NCBI GenBank assembly: GCA_003598085.1 | Contig: QZKU01000039.1 | Span: 1 to 55,322 of the forward strand | DNA length: 55,322 bases | DNA from: Candidatus Abyssobacteria bacterium SURF_5 | GTDB taxonomy: Bacteria; Abyssobacteria; SURF-5 | Direction: 5' to 3' | Part shown: in pieces, positions 43,323-53,544 of the stretch | Position numbering within the stretch: the first letter of the stretch is position 1 | How the letters are laid out: the number at the start of each line of letters is the position of its first letter | Notes under the pieces: model-generated | The model's input: only the letters and a program-made list of their open reading frames with translations | Told to the model about the DNA's origin: nothing | The model's database searches: none | Made by a program: the position numbers and the translations under genes

Positions 43323-43337
43323 GATTGATCATGCGCC

Positions 43338-43853
<516 letters not shown>

Positions 43854-43870
43854 TCAAACCGCATCACATG

Positions 43871-45859
43871 CTACTCCAATTCCGAACGAACTACCGTATG
43901 CTCCCGCACTTCCGCAAACGGCTCAAACGGCCGGCCTCCGCCGGTGAAGAACTTCGAGAAGAATTCCAAGTACTGGAGCCTGAGCGAATGGACGAACCCG
44001 CCCAGCGCGTTGATCACAATATTAAACGTGTGGCCGAAGACCAGGATGAAAATAGCCATCACGATCCCGATCCCGTACGGGATCGGCAGCACGAGCGAGG
44101 CGATGTCATTTACCGTCATCGCCAGAAAGGCCCCCGACAAGCCCAGCGCCATCAGCCGCGCGTACGACAACGTATCGCCGAAAAAGCCGAGAGTATCCCG
44201 CAACACATTCAGCGTGCCCATCAGCGGCATAAAATAAATCTTGCTCTTTCGGCCGCGTCCAAGCACCAACGGTCCGACAAAGACCAGAGCCGTCGTTTTC
44301 GCCGCCGCCAGCGCCTGCTCGCTCACCTTTCCTCCAAACAAGTACTTGTACACCAGCGGGGCCGCCGCCACGATCACGAAAATCCATAACCCCTCGTCAA
44401 AAACCGCCGAGAAATAGTCGCGGTCATGGATATCCTTTGCTATCTTCAGGATCAGCCCGAAAATGATCTGGCACAGACCGATAAGGAACGTCAGATACAG
44501 GAACTGCAGCACCTGCCGTGTCGGCTCAAAAATCATCATGCTCCTGAGAAACGTCGGGAGCTTGTCCGAAGGAATGGCGAAAACGCCGCCCGTAAAAATT
44601 CCCACGATAAAGGTGGCAAGACCTCCCCACGCAATTATCTGAAGAAGCAACCGAGCCGAACCCTTGGGACGCAGTTTCTTCAGCCCGATAAGCGAAGCGA
44701 CGGTGAGGACAATGCCATAACCCGCATCTCCCATGCAGATTCCAAAGAAAAAGATAAAAAAAGGCGCCAAAAAAGGAGTCGGGTCAAACTCGGAGTATTG
44801 GGGGCGGCCATACAACTCGGTGATCAGAGAGAAGGGTTTTATGGCCGGCGGATTCTTCAATAAAATCGGTACCACATCACGCGGCCCCGGGTCCGAACAT
44901 CTTACCTCAATATCCCGCGTCAGCTCGTTCAGGCGACGCTTGAGCCTTTCTTCTTCCGCCGCAAGAACCCAGCCGTTAATTGCGAATGTCCGCTGCGTGA
45001 AAAGGAAATTGCGCTGCACCTTCAGCGTGTGCGTTTCCTGCAAATAATGATCGTAAAGCAGAAGAAGTTCGTTCCGTACTGGAAGAAATTCCTCGACTAT
45101 CCGCTCCTTTATTCTCTGGTTCCGCTCGTGAAGTTCCTTTATCTGCTCTCGCAAACGGTCCCGGATTTCCTGCGGCGCACCCGTCAACCCCGAAAATTGT
45201 ACGGACCTCCATGCGAACTTCCGCATGATGGGCGTATATAAATCCTCAAGCTCCTTGGCGTAGATCAGAACCATGGAGACAGAGGACCGGGATATCTCCA
45301 CCACTTCAATGTGATGGAGCGGCGACGCCTCCGCCAATTCACGGGCAAACGCCGGGTACGTCCGCGCGTCGCAGATGCCCAATGAGATGCGGGTGCAGCG
45401 CGTATCCTGAATCCGCTCCAACTGCCATCGAAGGGGCAGCCACAGGCTGATCTCCTCGATCAGCAATCCCTTTCTTGCGATCTGGTTCTCATTCTCTTGA
45501 AGCTCCTTTTCAAGCAGCCCGCACTCGCCGGAGAATCTCTCCAGCTCAAACTCCGCCACAATTGCATCTGCCTCATGCGGCGTGAAAATGGGCCTGCTCT
45601 TCAGGAGCGATGGGGGCAGCGAGCGCTTCGGCAGGTATTTCATCCCGATATCCAGGCAGTGCCGGAGCGTCGAAAGTTTTTCTTCGGCCTGATTAATCGA
45701 AATTTCCAGAAAGGAAGGAAGGTTGTTCTCCCACTCGGGGTAAAGCTCGCTGACGTTGGATATGTGGACAGCGGCTGTCTTGCGAAGCTCCGTCAATACC
45801 TCGTCGCGCCACTCACCATGCGCCAGTATTTCCAGTTTTCTGACCTTGCTTACGGCCAT
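43871..45859 (-). CDS. ntpI: V-type ATP synthase/ATPase subunit I (a-type membrane subunit)
   Basis: A 662-residue stator. The N-terminal 330 residues are a soluble, helical arm; the C-terminal half has seven or eight transmembrane segments. FFFGICMGDAGYGIVL is a strong family marker, and LSYARLMALGLSGAFLA holds the essential arginine that faces the rotor. The end is HSLRLQYLEFFSKFFTGGGRPFEPF, again typical. It starts one base after the G/H-type gene. Confidence 0.96.
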   Translation of the reverse strand: MAVSKVRKLEILAHGEWRDEVLTELRKTAAVHISNVSELYPEWENNLPSFLEISINQAEEKLSTLRHCLDIGMKYLPKRSLPPSLLKSRPIFTPHEADAIVAEFELERFSGECGLLEKELQENENQIARKGLLIEEISLWLPLRWQLERIQDTRCTRISLGICDARTYPAFARELAEASPLHHIEVVEISRSSVSMVLIYAKELEDLYTPIMRKFAWRSVQFSGLTGAPQEIRDRLREQIKELHERNQRIKERIVEEFLPVRNELLLLYDHYLQETHTLKVQRNFLFTQRTFAINGWVLAAEEERLKRRLNELTRDIEVRCSDPGPRDVVPILLKNPPAIKPFSLITELYGRPQYSEFDPTPFLAPFFIFFFGICMGDAGYGIVLTVASLIGLKKLRPKGSARLLLQIIAWGGLATFIVGIFTGGVFAIPSDKLPTFLRSMMIFEPTRQVLQFLYLTFLIGLCQIIFGLILKIAKDIHDRDYFSAVFDEGLWIFVIVAAAPLVYKYLFGGKVSEQALAAAKTTALVFVGPLVLGRGRKSKIYFMPLMGTLNVLRDTLGFFGDTLSYARLMALGLSGAFLAMTVNDIASLVLPIPYGIGIVMAIFILVFGHTFNIVINALGGFVHSLRLQYLEFFSKFFTGGGRPFEPFAEVREHTVVRSELE

Positions 45860-46171
45860 TTACTTTCTTCCGGCGATCGTATCCACGATGAGTTGAACCG
45901 CGCGCGACCAATTTTTCCTCGCCGATGCCAGCAGGGCCTCCGTCTGCTTCTTATTTTCTTCGCGCTGTTTGTCTACGCTCTCGCGCGCTTGCTGCTCGTA
46001 TTGTACGAGGAGTTCGGCTTCTGCCTGGCGGCATTCTTGCCTCATGGATTCAATCAGTTTCTTGGCTTCTTCACGGGCCGCGCGTATCAGCTCATCGGAC
46101 TCGTGTCGAGCGGCGGCAATTAACCTGTCGCTTTCACTTTCAACACGTCTGATGTCTTCTATAAGTTCCAT
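45860..46171 (-). CDS. V-type ATPase peripheral-stalk subunit G/H
   Basis: A 103-residue, almost wholly coiled-coil protein rich in Glu, Arg, Ala and Gln (DRLIAAARHESDELIRAAR). Such proteins (AhaH, NtpG-like) pair with subunit E to form the peripheral stalk. It is the first gene of the operon, the standard place, and ends exactly where subunit I begins. The assignment rests on composition, size and position because coiled coils carry no unique motif. Confidence 0.85.
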   Translation of the reverse strand: MELIEDIRRVESESDRLIAAARHESDELIRAAREEAKKLIESMRQECRQAEAELLVQYEQQARESVDKQREENKKQTEALLASARKNWSRAVQLIVDTIAGRK

Positions 46172-46215
46172 GATTCATTCGATTTCCATAGAGAGGGCAG
46201 GGCACCAGTCGAATT

Positions 46216-46244
46216 ACATTAGCATACAGGAAAGGTAAAGTCAA
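46216..46244 (-). promoter_or_regulatory. Promoter candidate for the V-type ATPase operon
   Basis: On the minus strand TTGACT (46239-46244), 17 bases and TAATGT (46216-46221) with a TG extension. The minus-10 is weak. It is placed 45 bases before the first gene, in the 191-base gap after mnhG, so the ATPase genes may also be read through from the antiporter operon. Confidence 0.4.
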
Positions 46245-46362
46245 GATGCTCAAATGGGTCGCAGCGCCGGATTTATCATTTAATCCTTGAGAAGTCTTCC
46301 CTGTAACTCACACTTCATTGATCTGCGAGTCCTTTCATGCGGGCAAAAGGGGCCTTTAACCT

Positions 46363-46719
46363 TCATTCCTTGGGTCCAGTCCGACTATACCCTCCATTTT
46401 GCCCACCGCCGAGCTCGTCTATGACCGACCGCTCCCAAAGGGGAACACCTACATGATATGCGGCCCTGCTGAGCAAATGAGCGGCTACCGGTACCGTTAT
46501 CAGCAGGAAAGCGATTGTTGCAAACGAAAGCATGGCAACATCGATGCGTCCAAAATGAACCGCGAGCGAGAACAATGCGAAGCCGGCCCCCAGCGTCGAA
46601 GCTTTCGTGGAAGCCGAGATTCGCATATATAAATCCGGAAAACGGATGATCCCCAGGCCGCTGATCAACATGAGACAAGCCCCGATAAACATGAAAACCG
46701 CCGACATCGCCTGCTGCAT
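46363..46719 (-). CDS. mnhG: Mrp/Mnh cation:proton antiporter subunit G
   Basis: A 118-residue membrane subunit with three transmembrane helices. LISGLGIIRFPDLYMRISASTKASTLGAG, seen at residues 19-47, is the family's core. ATG 46719 follows the mnhF stop by two bases and is chosen over a much longer open frame that runs antisense-free but through mnhF in another frame. The C-terminal tail (GGGQNGGYSRTGPKE) is hydrophilic. It ends the antiporter operon. Confidence 0.93.
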   Translation of the reverse strand: MQQAMSAVFMFIGACLMLISGLGIIRFPDLYMRISASTKASTLGAGFALFSLAVHFGRIDVAMLSFATIAFLLITVPVAAHLLSRAAYHVGVPLWERSVIDELGGGQNGGYSRTGPKE

Positions 46720-46721
46720 TC

Positions 46722-46988
46722 TTAAATTCCCCGTCGGATATGATAGCTGAAGAATACGGTTGTCAAGAAGGCGATGAGCGCCATAACCACAGCAACATGC
46801 ACAAACACATGATTGTTCGCCGCTACCGAATAAGCTGCGATGAATCCTATGGCTATTACACCCATCAGATCGAGTGCCACTACCCGGTCGGGCAGCGTTG
46901 GACCCAGCAAAAGCCGAATAAAACAAAATACCAACCCCAAAGCCATCAGCGAGAGAGAAATAAGATTCACAACCTGCAAAACATTCAT
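46722..46988 (-). CDS. mnhF: Mrp/Mnh cation:proton antiporter subunit F
   Basis: An 88-residue protein with three transmembrane helices and the conserved GPTLPDRVVALDLM loop. Length and sequence match MrpF. Its start overlaps the mnhE stop by four bases (ATGA). Required for assembly of the whole complex in studied bacteria. Confidence 0.95.
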   Translation of the reverse strand: MNVLQVVNLISLSLMALGLVFCFIRLLLGPTLPDRVVALDLMGVIAIGFIAAYSVAANNHVFVHVAVVMALIAFLTTVFFSYHIRRGI

Positions 46989-47458
46989 CGGAAAACCTCC
47001 AGCAGACGCCTTTCAAAGCCTTGCTTCACGTGACGCCTGAATCCCTCGACGCTGTCGATGTAGAGGGCATGCACATATAATACGCGCCGATCGTCGGATA
47101 CCTCGATGCTCAAGGTGCCGGGCGTCAGCGTGATCAGATTCGCAAGGAAAACTATCTCCGCATCTGTTCTTGCATCCAATGGTATTGCCACTATTCCCGG
47201 CGACATCCGGTGCCGCGGCGTCAGGATGTCGTATGTCACCAGGGCGCTCGCCTTTGTGAGCTCCCAAACGAAGAACAGGATGAAACCGACCGCCTGCGGA
47301 ATCTTGGAAAAATAGGGTGACTTGGTCTTCTTCTTCTGCGTCAGCCGCAAGACAAGATACCCTAAGACGAAACCGGCCATAAAATTTGCTGCCCCGAACC
47401 GACCGGTTAATGCCATCCAAGCCAGGGCCAGCAAGATGTTGAACAGAAACAAGATCAT
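46985..47458 (-). CDS. mnhE: Mrp/Mnh cation:proton antiporter subunit E
   Basis: A 157-residue subunit: two N-terminal membrane helices, then a soluble cytoplasmic domain. Family markers are FFVWELTKASALVTYDIL and the LTPGTLSIEVSDD stretch. It starts three bases after mnhD and overlaps mnhF. Confidence 0.95.
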   Translation of the reverse strand: MILFLFNILLALAWMALTGRFGAANFMAGFVLGYLVLRLTQKKKTKSPYFSKIPQAVGFILFFVWELTKASALVTYDILTPRHRMSPGIVAIPLDARTDAEIVFLANLITLTPGTLSIEVSDDRRVLYVHALYIDSVEGFRRHVKQGFERRLLEVFR

Positions 47459-47461
47459 TTT

Positions 47462-48961
47462 TCACCTGTCCTCCCGAAGGACCGCCTCAATGTAACCGCT
47501 GGAATCGAGCAACTGTTCGGCGGCTCTTGATGAAAGCGCAAGAAACGGCTGTGTCGCGAGCCCGATAAGTATCGTGATGAGAGCGAGCAGGATGATCGGA
47601 GAATACATCACAAATATCGAGGCCGGCCTCAAAGGCTGCGAAGCCTGCTGCGGCTGCGGTTCCGATTTCCAGAAGGCCTCATTCCATATCTTTGTCATCG
47701 AATACAAAGTCAGAAAGCCTACGGCAAGCGCGACGACCACGATGGCATAGTCTTCGGTCTCCACTCCCGCTTGCAACAGAATGAGCTTTGCCCAAAATCC
47801 CGAGAGCGGCGGCGCCCCCGCAAGCGAAAATGCGGGTATCAGGAATAATGCGCTGAGGCCGGGCGAAATCCGCGATAGCGAACCCAGGCTCTTCAGATCA
47901 TATGTCCCTCTCATCCTATGCACCACACCGCTCACCAGAAACAGGTTTGTCTTCACAACTATGTGATGAAAAATGTAGAAGACCGATCCTGTTAACCCGA
48001 GGTGAGTGAACAGGCCGAGCCCCATAATCATGTATCCGATCTGGCTCACAATGTGGAACGAGAGGATGCGCCTGAATTCGTTGTGGGCCACTGCGCCAAG
48101 CACGCCGCTGGCCATCGTCAGGCCGGATATGATCAGGATCAGCCGATGCGTCACGCCGACCTCCTGAACAAAGAGCAATGTGAACACCCGAACAAGCGCG
48201 TACACCCCCACCTTGGTCAGCAATCCCGCAAATAAGGCGGATACCGCCGGCGGCGGCGTATGATAAGAGGCGGGCAACCAAAAAAACAGCGGAAAAATCG
48301 CAGCTTTGATCCCAAAAGCCAGGAGAAACAGCATTGCCACGGTGGTGATTAGCCCGGGCGACGTCACGGTCGGCAATTGGCGGGCGAGGTCCGCCATATT
48401 CAGCGTGCCCGCCATCCCATAGAGAATGCCTACCCCGCTCAAAAACAGCGCGGAAGACATAAGATTAAGCGTAACATATTTCAACGCTCCTTCCAGTTGG
48501 GCTCGTTCTCCCCCCAGTTCCATCAGAACAAACGAGGAAATGAGCATTACCTCGAACCAGACATACATGTTGAACATATCGCCCGTCAGGAACGAGCCGC
48601 ACACCCCCATCAAGAGAACGTGGAGCAACGGGTAATAACCAAACGACTCCCTCGGCTGATCCATGAGTGACAGCGAGTAGATCGCCACGGAGAAGCCGAT
48701 CAGTCCCGCCATCACCACCATAATCGAAGCAAACAGGTCCGCCACCAGCGTAATGCCGAAGGGAGCCGGCCACCCTCCCATCTGCACCGCCTGAATGCCG
48801 TCTTTCCGGACAACCAACAGAAGCAAGATTGAAGAGCCGAAAAGCGCAGTCGCTCCGATAACGTTTACTATCCGCTGAAGGCGGCGTCTGGCCCAAAACA
48901 GAAGAAGGACGATTGCCGTAACAAACGGAATCAGCAGGGGCGCAATCAAAAACAGTTTCAT
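47462..48961 (-). CDS. mnhD: Mrp/Mnh cation:proton antiporter subunit D
   Basis: A 499-residue membrane protein homologous to the proton-pumping NuoL/M/N subunits of complex I. The hallmark is [36 protein letters not shown], with the lysines of the ion path, around residues 214-249. [16 protein letters not shown] holds the key glutamate of an early helix. ATG 48961 is used; the longer open frame upstream runs into mnhC. About fourteen transmembrane segments are expected. Confidence 0.95.
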   Translation of the reverse strand: MKLFLIAPLLIPFVTAIVLLLFWARRRLQRIVNVIGATALFGSSILLLLVVRKDGIQAVQMGGWPAPFGITLVADLFASIMVVMAGLIGFSVAIYSLSLMDQPRESFGYYPLLHVLLMGVCGSFLTGDMFNMYVWFEVMLISSFVLMELGGERAQLEGALKYVTLNLMSSALFLSGVGILYGMAGTLNMADLARQLPTVTSPGLITTVAMLFLLAFGIKAAIFPLFFWLPASYHTPPPAVSALFAGLLTKVGVYALVRVFTLLFVQEVGVTHRLILIISGLTMASGVLGAVAHNEFRRILSFHIVSQIGYMIMGLGLFTHLGLTGSVFYIFHHIVVKTNLFLVSGVVHRMRGTYDLKSLGSLSRISPGLSALFLIPAFSLAGAPPLSGFWAKLILLQAGVETEDYAIVVVALAVGFLTLYSMTKIWNEAFWKSEPQPQQASQPLRPASIFVMYSPIILLALITILIGLATQPFLALSSRAAEQLLDSSGYIEAVLREDR

Positions 48962-48981
48962 GACCGAGCTATTGCCCTTTT

Positions 48982-49335
48982 TCAGCGCAACACGTCGGTG
49001 TTGCGCAGTTGATCCAGGTCTGATGTGCCGGTTGCCTGATGCGTGCGCCGGATGAGAACGACCAGGAAAGCCTGCATTCCGAAACCGATAACAATCGCCG
49101 TCAAGATGAGCGCCTGCGGAACCGGGTCCGCATACGGTGTTAAAGGTTCGGTCATTCCCAACGGCACGATCGGAGAATTGCCGCGCACCAGGCCTCCCAT
49201 GAGGAAAATAAGGAGATTTGCTCCGTGGCTGAGAAGCGCAAGACCAAGAAACAATTTCACGATGCTGCGCCGCATCATCAGGTAAAGCCCGGCTGCATAC
49301 AGACCCCCGATTATCAACGGCAGAACAATCCCCAT
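48982..49335 (-). CDS. mnhC: Mrp/Mnh cation:proton antiporter subunit C
   Basis: A 117-residue subunit homologous to NuoK, with three transmembrane helices. Core text is [20 protein letters not shown] and [22 protein letters not shown], with the buried acidic residues replaced in the way usual for MrpC. ATG 49335 follows the mnhB stop by two bases; a longer frame enters mnhB and is not used. Confidence 0.95.
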   Translation of the reverse strand: MGIVLPLIIGGLYAAGLYLMMRRSIVKLFLGLALLSHGANLLIFLMGGLVRGNSPIVPLGMTEPLTPYADPVPQALILTAIVIGFGMQAFLVVLIRRTHQATGTSDLDQLRNTDVLR

Positions 49336-49337
49336 TT

Positions 49338-49778
49338 TCAATCCTCCGCAAGAAGAAAGATGATAGTCAGAACCGCTCCAATCACTACCAGATAAATCCC
49401 GGCGTCGAAAAGCAGCGGCGTGCCCACCTTCCAATCATACGGCGGTGCTTCAAACCACAGGCCGCTCAAGAACGGTTTTCCCTGCAGAAACGAGACGGCG
49501 CCGCTGAGCAGGGCCGTCAGGAGTCCTATTGCAACAAGCGACTTCGGGTCTACCCGCAGCATTCGGCGTGCTTCGTTCGTACCGTGTGTGATTGCATACA
49601 AGATAAAAGCGGCCGCGAACACAAGTCCCCCGACAAATCCGCCGCCAGGTTCATTGTGCCCGAACAGCAGCAGATAGATGGAAAGGATCACGAGAAGCGG
49701 CAGAACATAGATGGTTGCCACAGATATGATGAGAGATGCCGCCTGTCCTGCTTTCTTTGGACCCGTGGTATTCAGCAT
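49338..49778 (-). CDS. mnhB: Mrp/Mnh cation:proton antiporter subunit B
   Basis: A 146-residue subunit with four transmembrane helices. [17 protein letters not shown] is the family signature, and [16 protein letters not shown] follows near the end. It begins 70 bases after the mnhA stop. Confidence 0.95.
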   Translation of the reverse strand: MLNTTGPKKAGQAASLIISVATIYVLPLLVILSIYLLLFGHNEPGGGFVGGLVFAAAFILYAITHGTNEARRMLRVDPKSLVAIGLLTALLSGAVSFLQGKPFLSGLWFEAPPYDWKVGTPLLFDAGIYLVVIGAVLTIIFLLAED

Positions 49779-49848
49779 TCGATTTCTCCCTTAGTTTCGC
49801 TTCAAAAGGCCGCTGACCAATCTCGCCGATGCCCAGGTTGGCGCGATG

Positions 49849-52137
49849 CTAATTCTTCTCGATACGCAGCTTGAGGAGCGAATAAACTCCGACGGCGGCT
49901 ATGGCCAAAACTGTGATTTCGCCCACTGTATCCAAGGCACGAAAGTCCACTAGAATAATATTCACGATATTTCTCCCATTCGCCTCAGAGTAGCTCCTCT
50001 CAGCAAAAAAAGGAGATAGAAAAGAACCGCCCGAAACCGCCGTCGCTCGAAGCGTCAGCCCCGTCATCAGCAATCCTGCGGCGGCTGCCCCGAAGGCGTC
50101 CCGAACCCGCTCCTTCAGGCGCGAAAACTTTTCGAAACGCGGCATGGGATACAACACGAGCACCAGCAGAACTACCGTCAGCGTATCCACAGCGAACTGC
50201 GTTATCGCCAGGTCGGGCGCCCCGAACATGAGGTAGATCAACCCGACTCCGTATCCCACCGCGCCGAGCGCGACGACCGACGAAAACCTCGATTTGATGG
50301 CCAAAACCGCAAATGTCGCGCTGATGATAATCAAGCCGATCAGGAGTTCGTGCAGGCGGATATCCAGCCACCCGGTGAATCGTATCAACTCCAATTGGCG
50401 CACAAGCGGAAATCCGGCGAGGGCCACAGTCGCACAAATAATGATCAGCAGATAGTAGTGCAAATGCCCGCTTTGAAGAAATCTCGTCTGCATCCCTGCA
50501 ATCCAATTCAGTCCCGCGTGCCCGAATTCGTACGCTCTGGAAGGCCCCAATATATGTCCGAAATCCAACCGCACAACAGACCGGCGGACGGCCGTTCGGC
50601 AAAAATAAAGAACAGCACCGGCCGCTATAGTAAAAACGCTCAACAGAAGCTTCTTATCCGGCGAAGGAATTGTTTTGAACTCGACGTGCACCTCCTGTGA
50701 AGCGATCACGCCTGCGGCGGACGAAATAAGCGCTTCGGCGATACCGGGTGCGAGCCCAAAGAGAAGTCCTAAACCCGCCAGCAGGAGCGGCCCCGCCACC
50801 ATAATGAAGGGACCGTCATGCAATTTTCCCGGATGTTTCTCGCGACTGAAAAATGGCTTTAAGATGGTAATTCCGGCTGCGACCACCAGTAGCAAACTCA
50901 TGACGAAAGCGACAGCGGTTAGAAGGATCGGGACGATCGGCGCCTCGAGCGTCGTGGAATACAGTTTTTCTTTCCCAATGAAGCCGAACAGCGGAGGAAA
51001 TCCCGCCATCGAAAGCGCTGCCAAACCACCGGCAATTGCCGTGATCGGCATTTGTTTCCACAATCCGCCAAGCCGCCTGACATCCCGCGTGCCAGCCTCG
51101 TGGTCGATCACGCCTACAATGAGGAAAAGCGCCGCCTTATAAAAGGCGTGCACAAGCAGGTACGTTATTGCCGCCACGACTGCCATTCTTGTCCCAATGC
51201 CGATAAGAAAAACCAGTACGCCGAGAATGCTGACGGTTGAATAGGCAAGAACCCTTTTCAGATCAAACTCCTTCAGCGCCAGTACCCCGCCCAATAACAT
51301 TGTTAAAGCGCCCGCCGTTATGATGCCGCCATGCCAGATGACGGTGTTCCCCATCAGAGGACTTAGCCGGGCCAGGAAATAAACGCCCGCTTTGACCATT
51401 GTCGCCGAATGCAGATAGGTGCTCACAGGCGTCGGAGCCTCCATCGCGTTCGGAAGCCAGAAATGGAAAGGGAACTGGGCCGACTTCGAGAGCGCTCCGA
51501 ACAACACGAGTGCAAAGATGGGATAATAAAGCGAATCCGTGCGGATAACATCCGATCGGTTGAACAATTCCGAAAGCTCAAATGTCCCGCCAACTCTCCA
51601 AAGCAACAAGATGCCCAACAGCAAAGCATAGCCGCCGCTGTCTGTCACCAGCAGCGCCTGCCATGCAGCCTTCCGGGCTGATTCTTTCTCGTGGTCGAAT
51701 CCAATCAGCAGATACGATGCCACGCTTGTCAATTCCCAAAACACAAAGAAGGCAATGAGATTGTCCGCCAGCACCACTCCGAGCATTGAAGCCATAAACG
51801 CCAGGATATAACTGTAGAAGGAACCTATCCGCGGTTCCTTCGTAAAGTAGGCGATCGAATACGATGTCACCAGAAAACCTATGCCGCTGATGATGAGCGC
51901 GAAGACCAGGCTCAACCCATCAAGGCGAAACGATAATCCGACCCCGAGATCCGGAATCCATGGCGCGGAGGTCCTGACGGTTTCACCTGCTGAAATCCTT
52001 ACAACGAAAAAGGAGAAGTAAATAAAGAGCCCCAATGGACACAGGCTGAGGAGCCAACCTGCTGTCTTGGGGAAGACTCTAAAAAGGAGCGGCGCCGCAA
52101 TCGACACGAGGAAACCAGAGAGGACGGCTGCGAACAT
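49849..52137 (-). CDS. mnhA: Mrp/Mnh cation:proton antiporter subunit A
   Basis: The 762-residue largest subunit and first gene of the operon. The N-terminal 500 residues are NuoL-like (FVFWELTSVASYLLIGFDH, QFPFHFWLPNAMEAPTPVS). The C-terminal part contains the DUF4040 segment (YLMFGAPDLAITQFAVDTL) and an MbhE-like end (VDFRALDTVGEITVLAIAAVG). The operon order A-B-C-D-E-F-G is the complete group 1 Mrp set, which exchanges cytosolic Na+ for protons. The 222-base gap upstream shows no convincing promoter. A GGAG lies nine bases before the ATG. Confidence 0.95.
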   Translation of the reverse strand: MFAAVLSGFLVSIAAPLLFRVFPKTAGWLLSLCPLGLFIYFSFFVVRISAGETVRTSAPWIPDLGVGLSFRLDGLSLVFALIISGIGFLVTSYSIAYFTKEPRIGSFYSYILAFMASMLGVVLADNLIAFFVFWELTSVASYLLIGFDHEKESARKAAWQALLVTDSGGYALLLGILLLWRVGGTFELSELFNRSDVIRTDSLYYPIFALVLFGALSKSAQFPFHFWLPNAMEAPTPVSTYLHSATMVKAGVYFLARLSPLMGNTVIWHGGIITAGALTMLLGGVLALKEFDLKRVLAYSTVSILGVLVFLIGIGTRMAVVAAITYLLVHAFYKAALFLIVGVIDHEAGTRDVRRLGGLWKQMPITAIAGGLAALSMAGFPPLFGFIGKEKLYSTTLEAPIVPILLTAVAFVMSLLLVVAAGITILKPFFSREKHPGKLHDGPFIMVAGPLLLAGLGLLFGLAPGIAEALISSAAGVIASQEVHVEFKTIPSPDKKLLLSVFTIAAGAVLYFCRTAVRRSVVRLDFGHILGPSRAYEFGHAGLNWIAGMQTRFLQSGHLHYYLLIIICATVALAGFPLVRQLELIRFTGWLDIRLHELLIGLIIISATFAVLAIKSRFSSVVALGAVGYGVGLIYLMFGAPDLAITQFAVDTLTVVLLVLVLYPMPRFEKFSRLKERVRDAFGAAAAGLLMTGLTLRATAVSGGSFLSPFFAERSYSEANGRNIVNIILVDFRALDTVGEITVLAIAAVGVYSLLKLRIEKN

Positions 52138-52359
52138 CAGCGGCGCTCCATGAAATTATGCGATGAAACGGAGACTCGGATGTACCCGGCTGCGCTTCGA
52201 TGAGGAGGAAAATCGGAAAACGAGCCGTTGCAAAATAATTCCCCGGCAACAAGCATCGTATTTGTAAGTATTTACGGGTGGAACAAGATTGGCAAGCAGG
52301 ACGGATGCGGCGCCAAATAGCTGGATTTCAGGCCGGCACAGAGGAATCGGACGATATTT

Positions 52360-53409
52360 CTAGGTTAGGTTTTCCCTGGATTCGATCTTGGAGATCGCTC
52401 CCTGGATTTCCTCAAGGAGGTCCTGTTTGAAGACATCCGGAAGGAAGCTGCCTCGGACACTGTTGAAAGACAGCGTTTTGATATCGTCCCAACTCAGCCC
52501 GAGCAGGCGCGAAGATAGTTTGTATTCCTCAGTCAGTGAGACACCGAACATCGCCGGATCGTCGCTGTTCAGTGAAACCGTCAGGCCCCGATGCAGGAAT
52601 TCGGGAAGCGGATGCTCCTCGTATGAACGGACCGCGCCGGTTTCAACATTACTGGTCGGGCACATTTCAACGGCGACATTCTCGACTTTCAGATGTTCCA
52701 ATAGCCGTTCATCACCGCGCGCACCGATGCCGTGGCCTATCCGCTCAGCGCCAAGCGATTTGACCGCCCCCCAAATGCTGGCCGGACCGCCTACTTCACC
52801 CGCGTGCGCCACAACATGAAGGCCTTGTCGCTTCGCAGTCGCAAAATGCTCTGCATAGATCTCCGGCGAGTAGTGCAGTTCGTCGCCGCCAAGCCCGATC
52901 GCTACAACCCCCAAATCCATGTATAGCACCGCTTCCCGTAAAGTCTGCCATGCATGTTCAACGCCGAACTGGCGGCCGATGTCGAATATGAACCTGACAT
53001 CAAATTCTCCATGCACCCGCGCTCTTCGCGCGGCGGCATCCAAGCCGGTCATAACTTCTTTCATCGGAACGTTGTTCAGCCGATGCATCGTCGGCGCAAT
53101 GGTGATCTCGGCATACCGAACAGATTGCTCCCTTAAGTTGTGCAACACGGCCGCAGCGGCGCGTTCGAAATCCGCCCGCGTACTCAAACACCGGCATCGC
53201 AAGCGGTAAGCCTCAAGAAAATTTATCAGATGCCCATATTTCAAAGCAGGATTTGCCCGGTTCCGTCCCTCCAGCGCCACTCCGTTCTTCTGCGCCAACT
53301 GCTCGATAACATCTCCGGGAATTGATCCTTCAAAATGGACATGAAGCTCAACCTTGGGCATCAGCTCAATGGCCCGCTCCAATCTGCTGTTTGTTAACCG
53401 TTCATCCAT
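52360..53409 (-). CDS. add: Adenosine deaminase
   Basis: A 349-residue zinc enzyme turning adenosine to inosine in purine salvage. The zinc ligands and catalytic residues are seen in KVELHVHFEGSI, VVAHAGEVGGP, RIGHGIGA and SLNSDDPAMFG. The HAGE motif and length suit adenosine rather than adenine deaminase, although bacterial relatives acting on adenine or futalosine compounds are close. It is a single gene, divergent from wecB. A TGATATAGT sequence on the minus strand near 53443-53451 is a possible extended minus-10. Confidence 0.9.
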   Translation of the reverse strand: MDERLTNSRLERAIELMPKVELHVHFEGSIPGDVIEQLAQKNGVALEGRNRANPALKYGHLINFLEAYRLRCRCLSTRADFERAAAAVLHNLREQSVRYAEITIAPTMHRLNNVPMKEVMTGLDAAARRARVHGEFDVRFIFDIGRQFGVEHAWQTLREAVLYMDLGVVAIGLGGDELHYSPEIYAEHFATAKRQGLHVVAHAGEVGGPASIWGAVKSLGAERIGHGIGARGDERLLEHLKVENVAVEMCPTSNVETGAVRSYEEHPLPEFLHRGLTVSLNSDDPAMFGVSLTEEYKLSSRLLGLSWDDIKTLSFNSVRGSFLPDVFKQDLLEEIQGAISKIESRENLT

Positions 53410-53488
53410 AAAATACTAACCCTCCGTCATGCCTCTAATATTACTATATCATATCACCTTTTCTCCCCCGACTATATCGTAAGGGAAA

Positions 53489-53517
53489 TTGAAAGCAGTC
53501 CGCCTGACCTGTATAAT
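53489..53517 (+). promoter_or_regulatory. Sigma-70-type promoter of wecB
   Basis: TTGAAA (53489-53494), 17 bases and a perfect TATAAT (53512-53517). The transcript would start about 20 bases before the wecB ATG. Confidence 0.66.
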
Positions 53518-53544
53518 GAAACATATCTTTATAAACATGGAAGC

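Noticed and set aside
46346-46357. AAAGGGGCCTTT palindrome after mnhG as terminator or operator
   Set aside because: The loop would be only two bases and there is no T-run; too little to separate from chance.
46363-47016. Long 217-codon form of mnhG
   Set aside because: The added part overlaps mnhF out of frame; the 118-residue form matches the family and follows the mnhF stop by two bases.
52138-52359. Promoter for the antiporter operon in the gap after add
   Set aside because: TTGCCA and TTGTTC occur but no minus-10 box fits at proper spacing; a weak GTTGC...GCAAC repeat is not convincing as a terminator.
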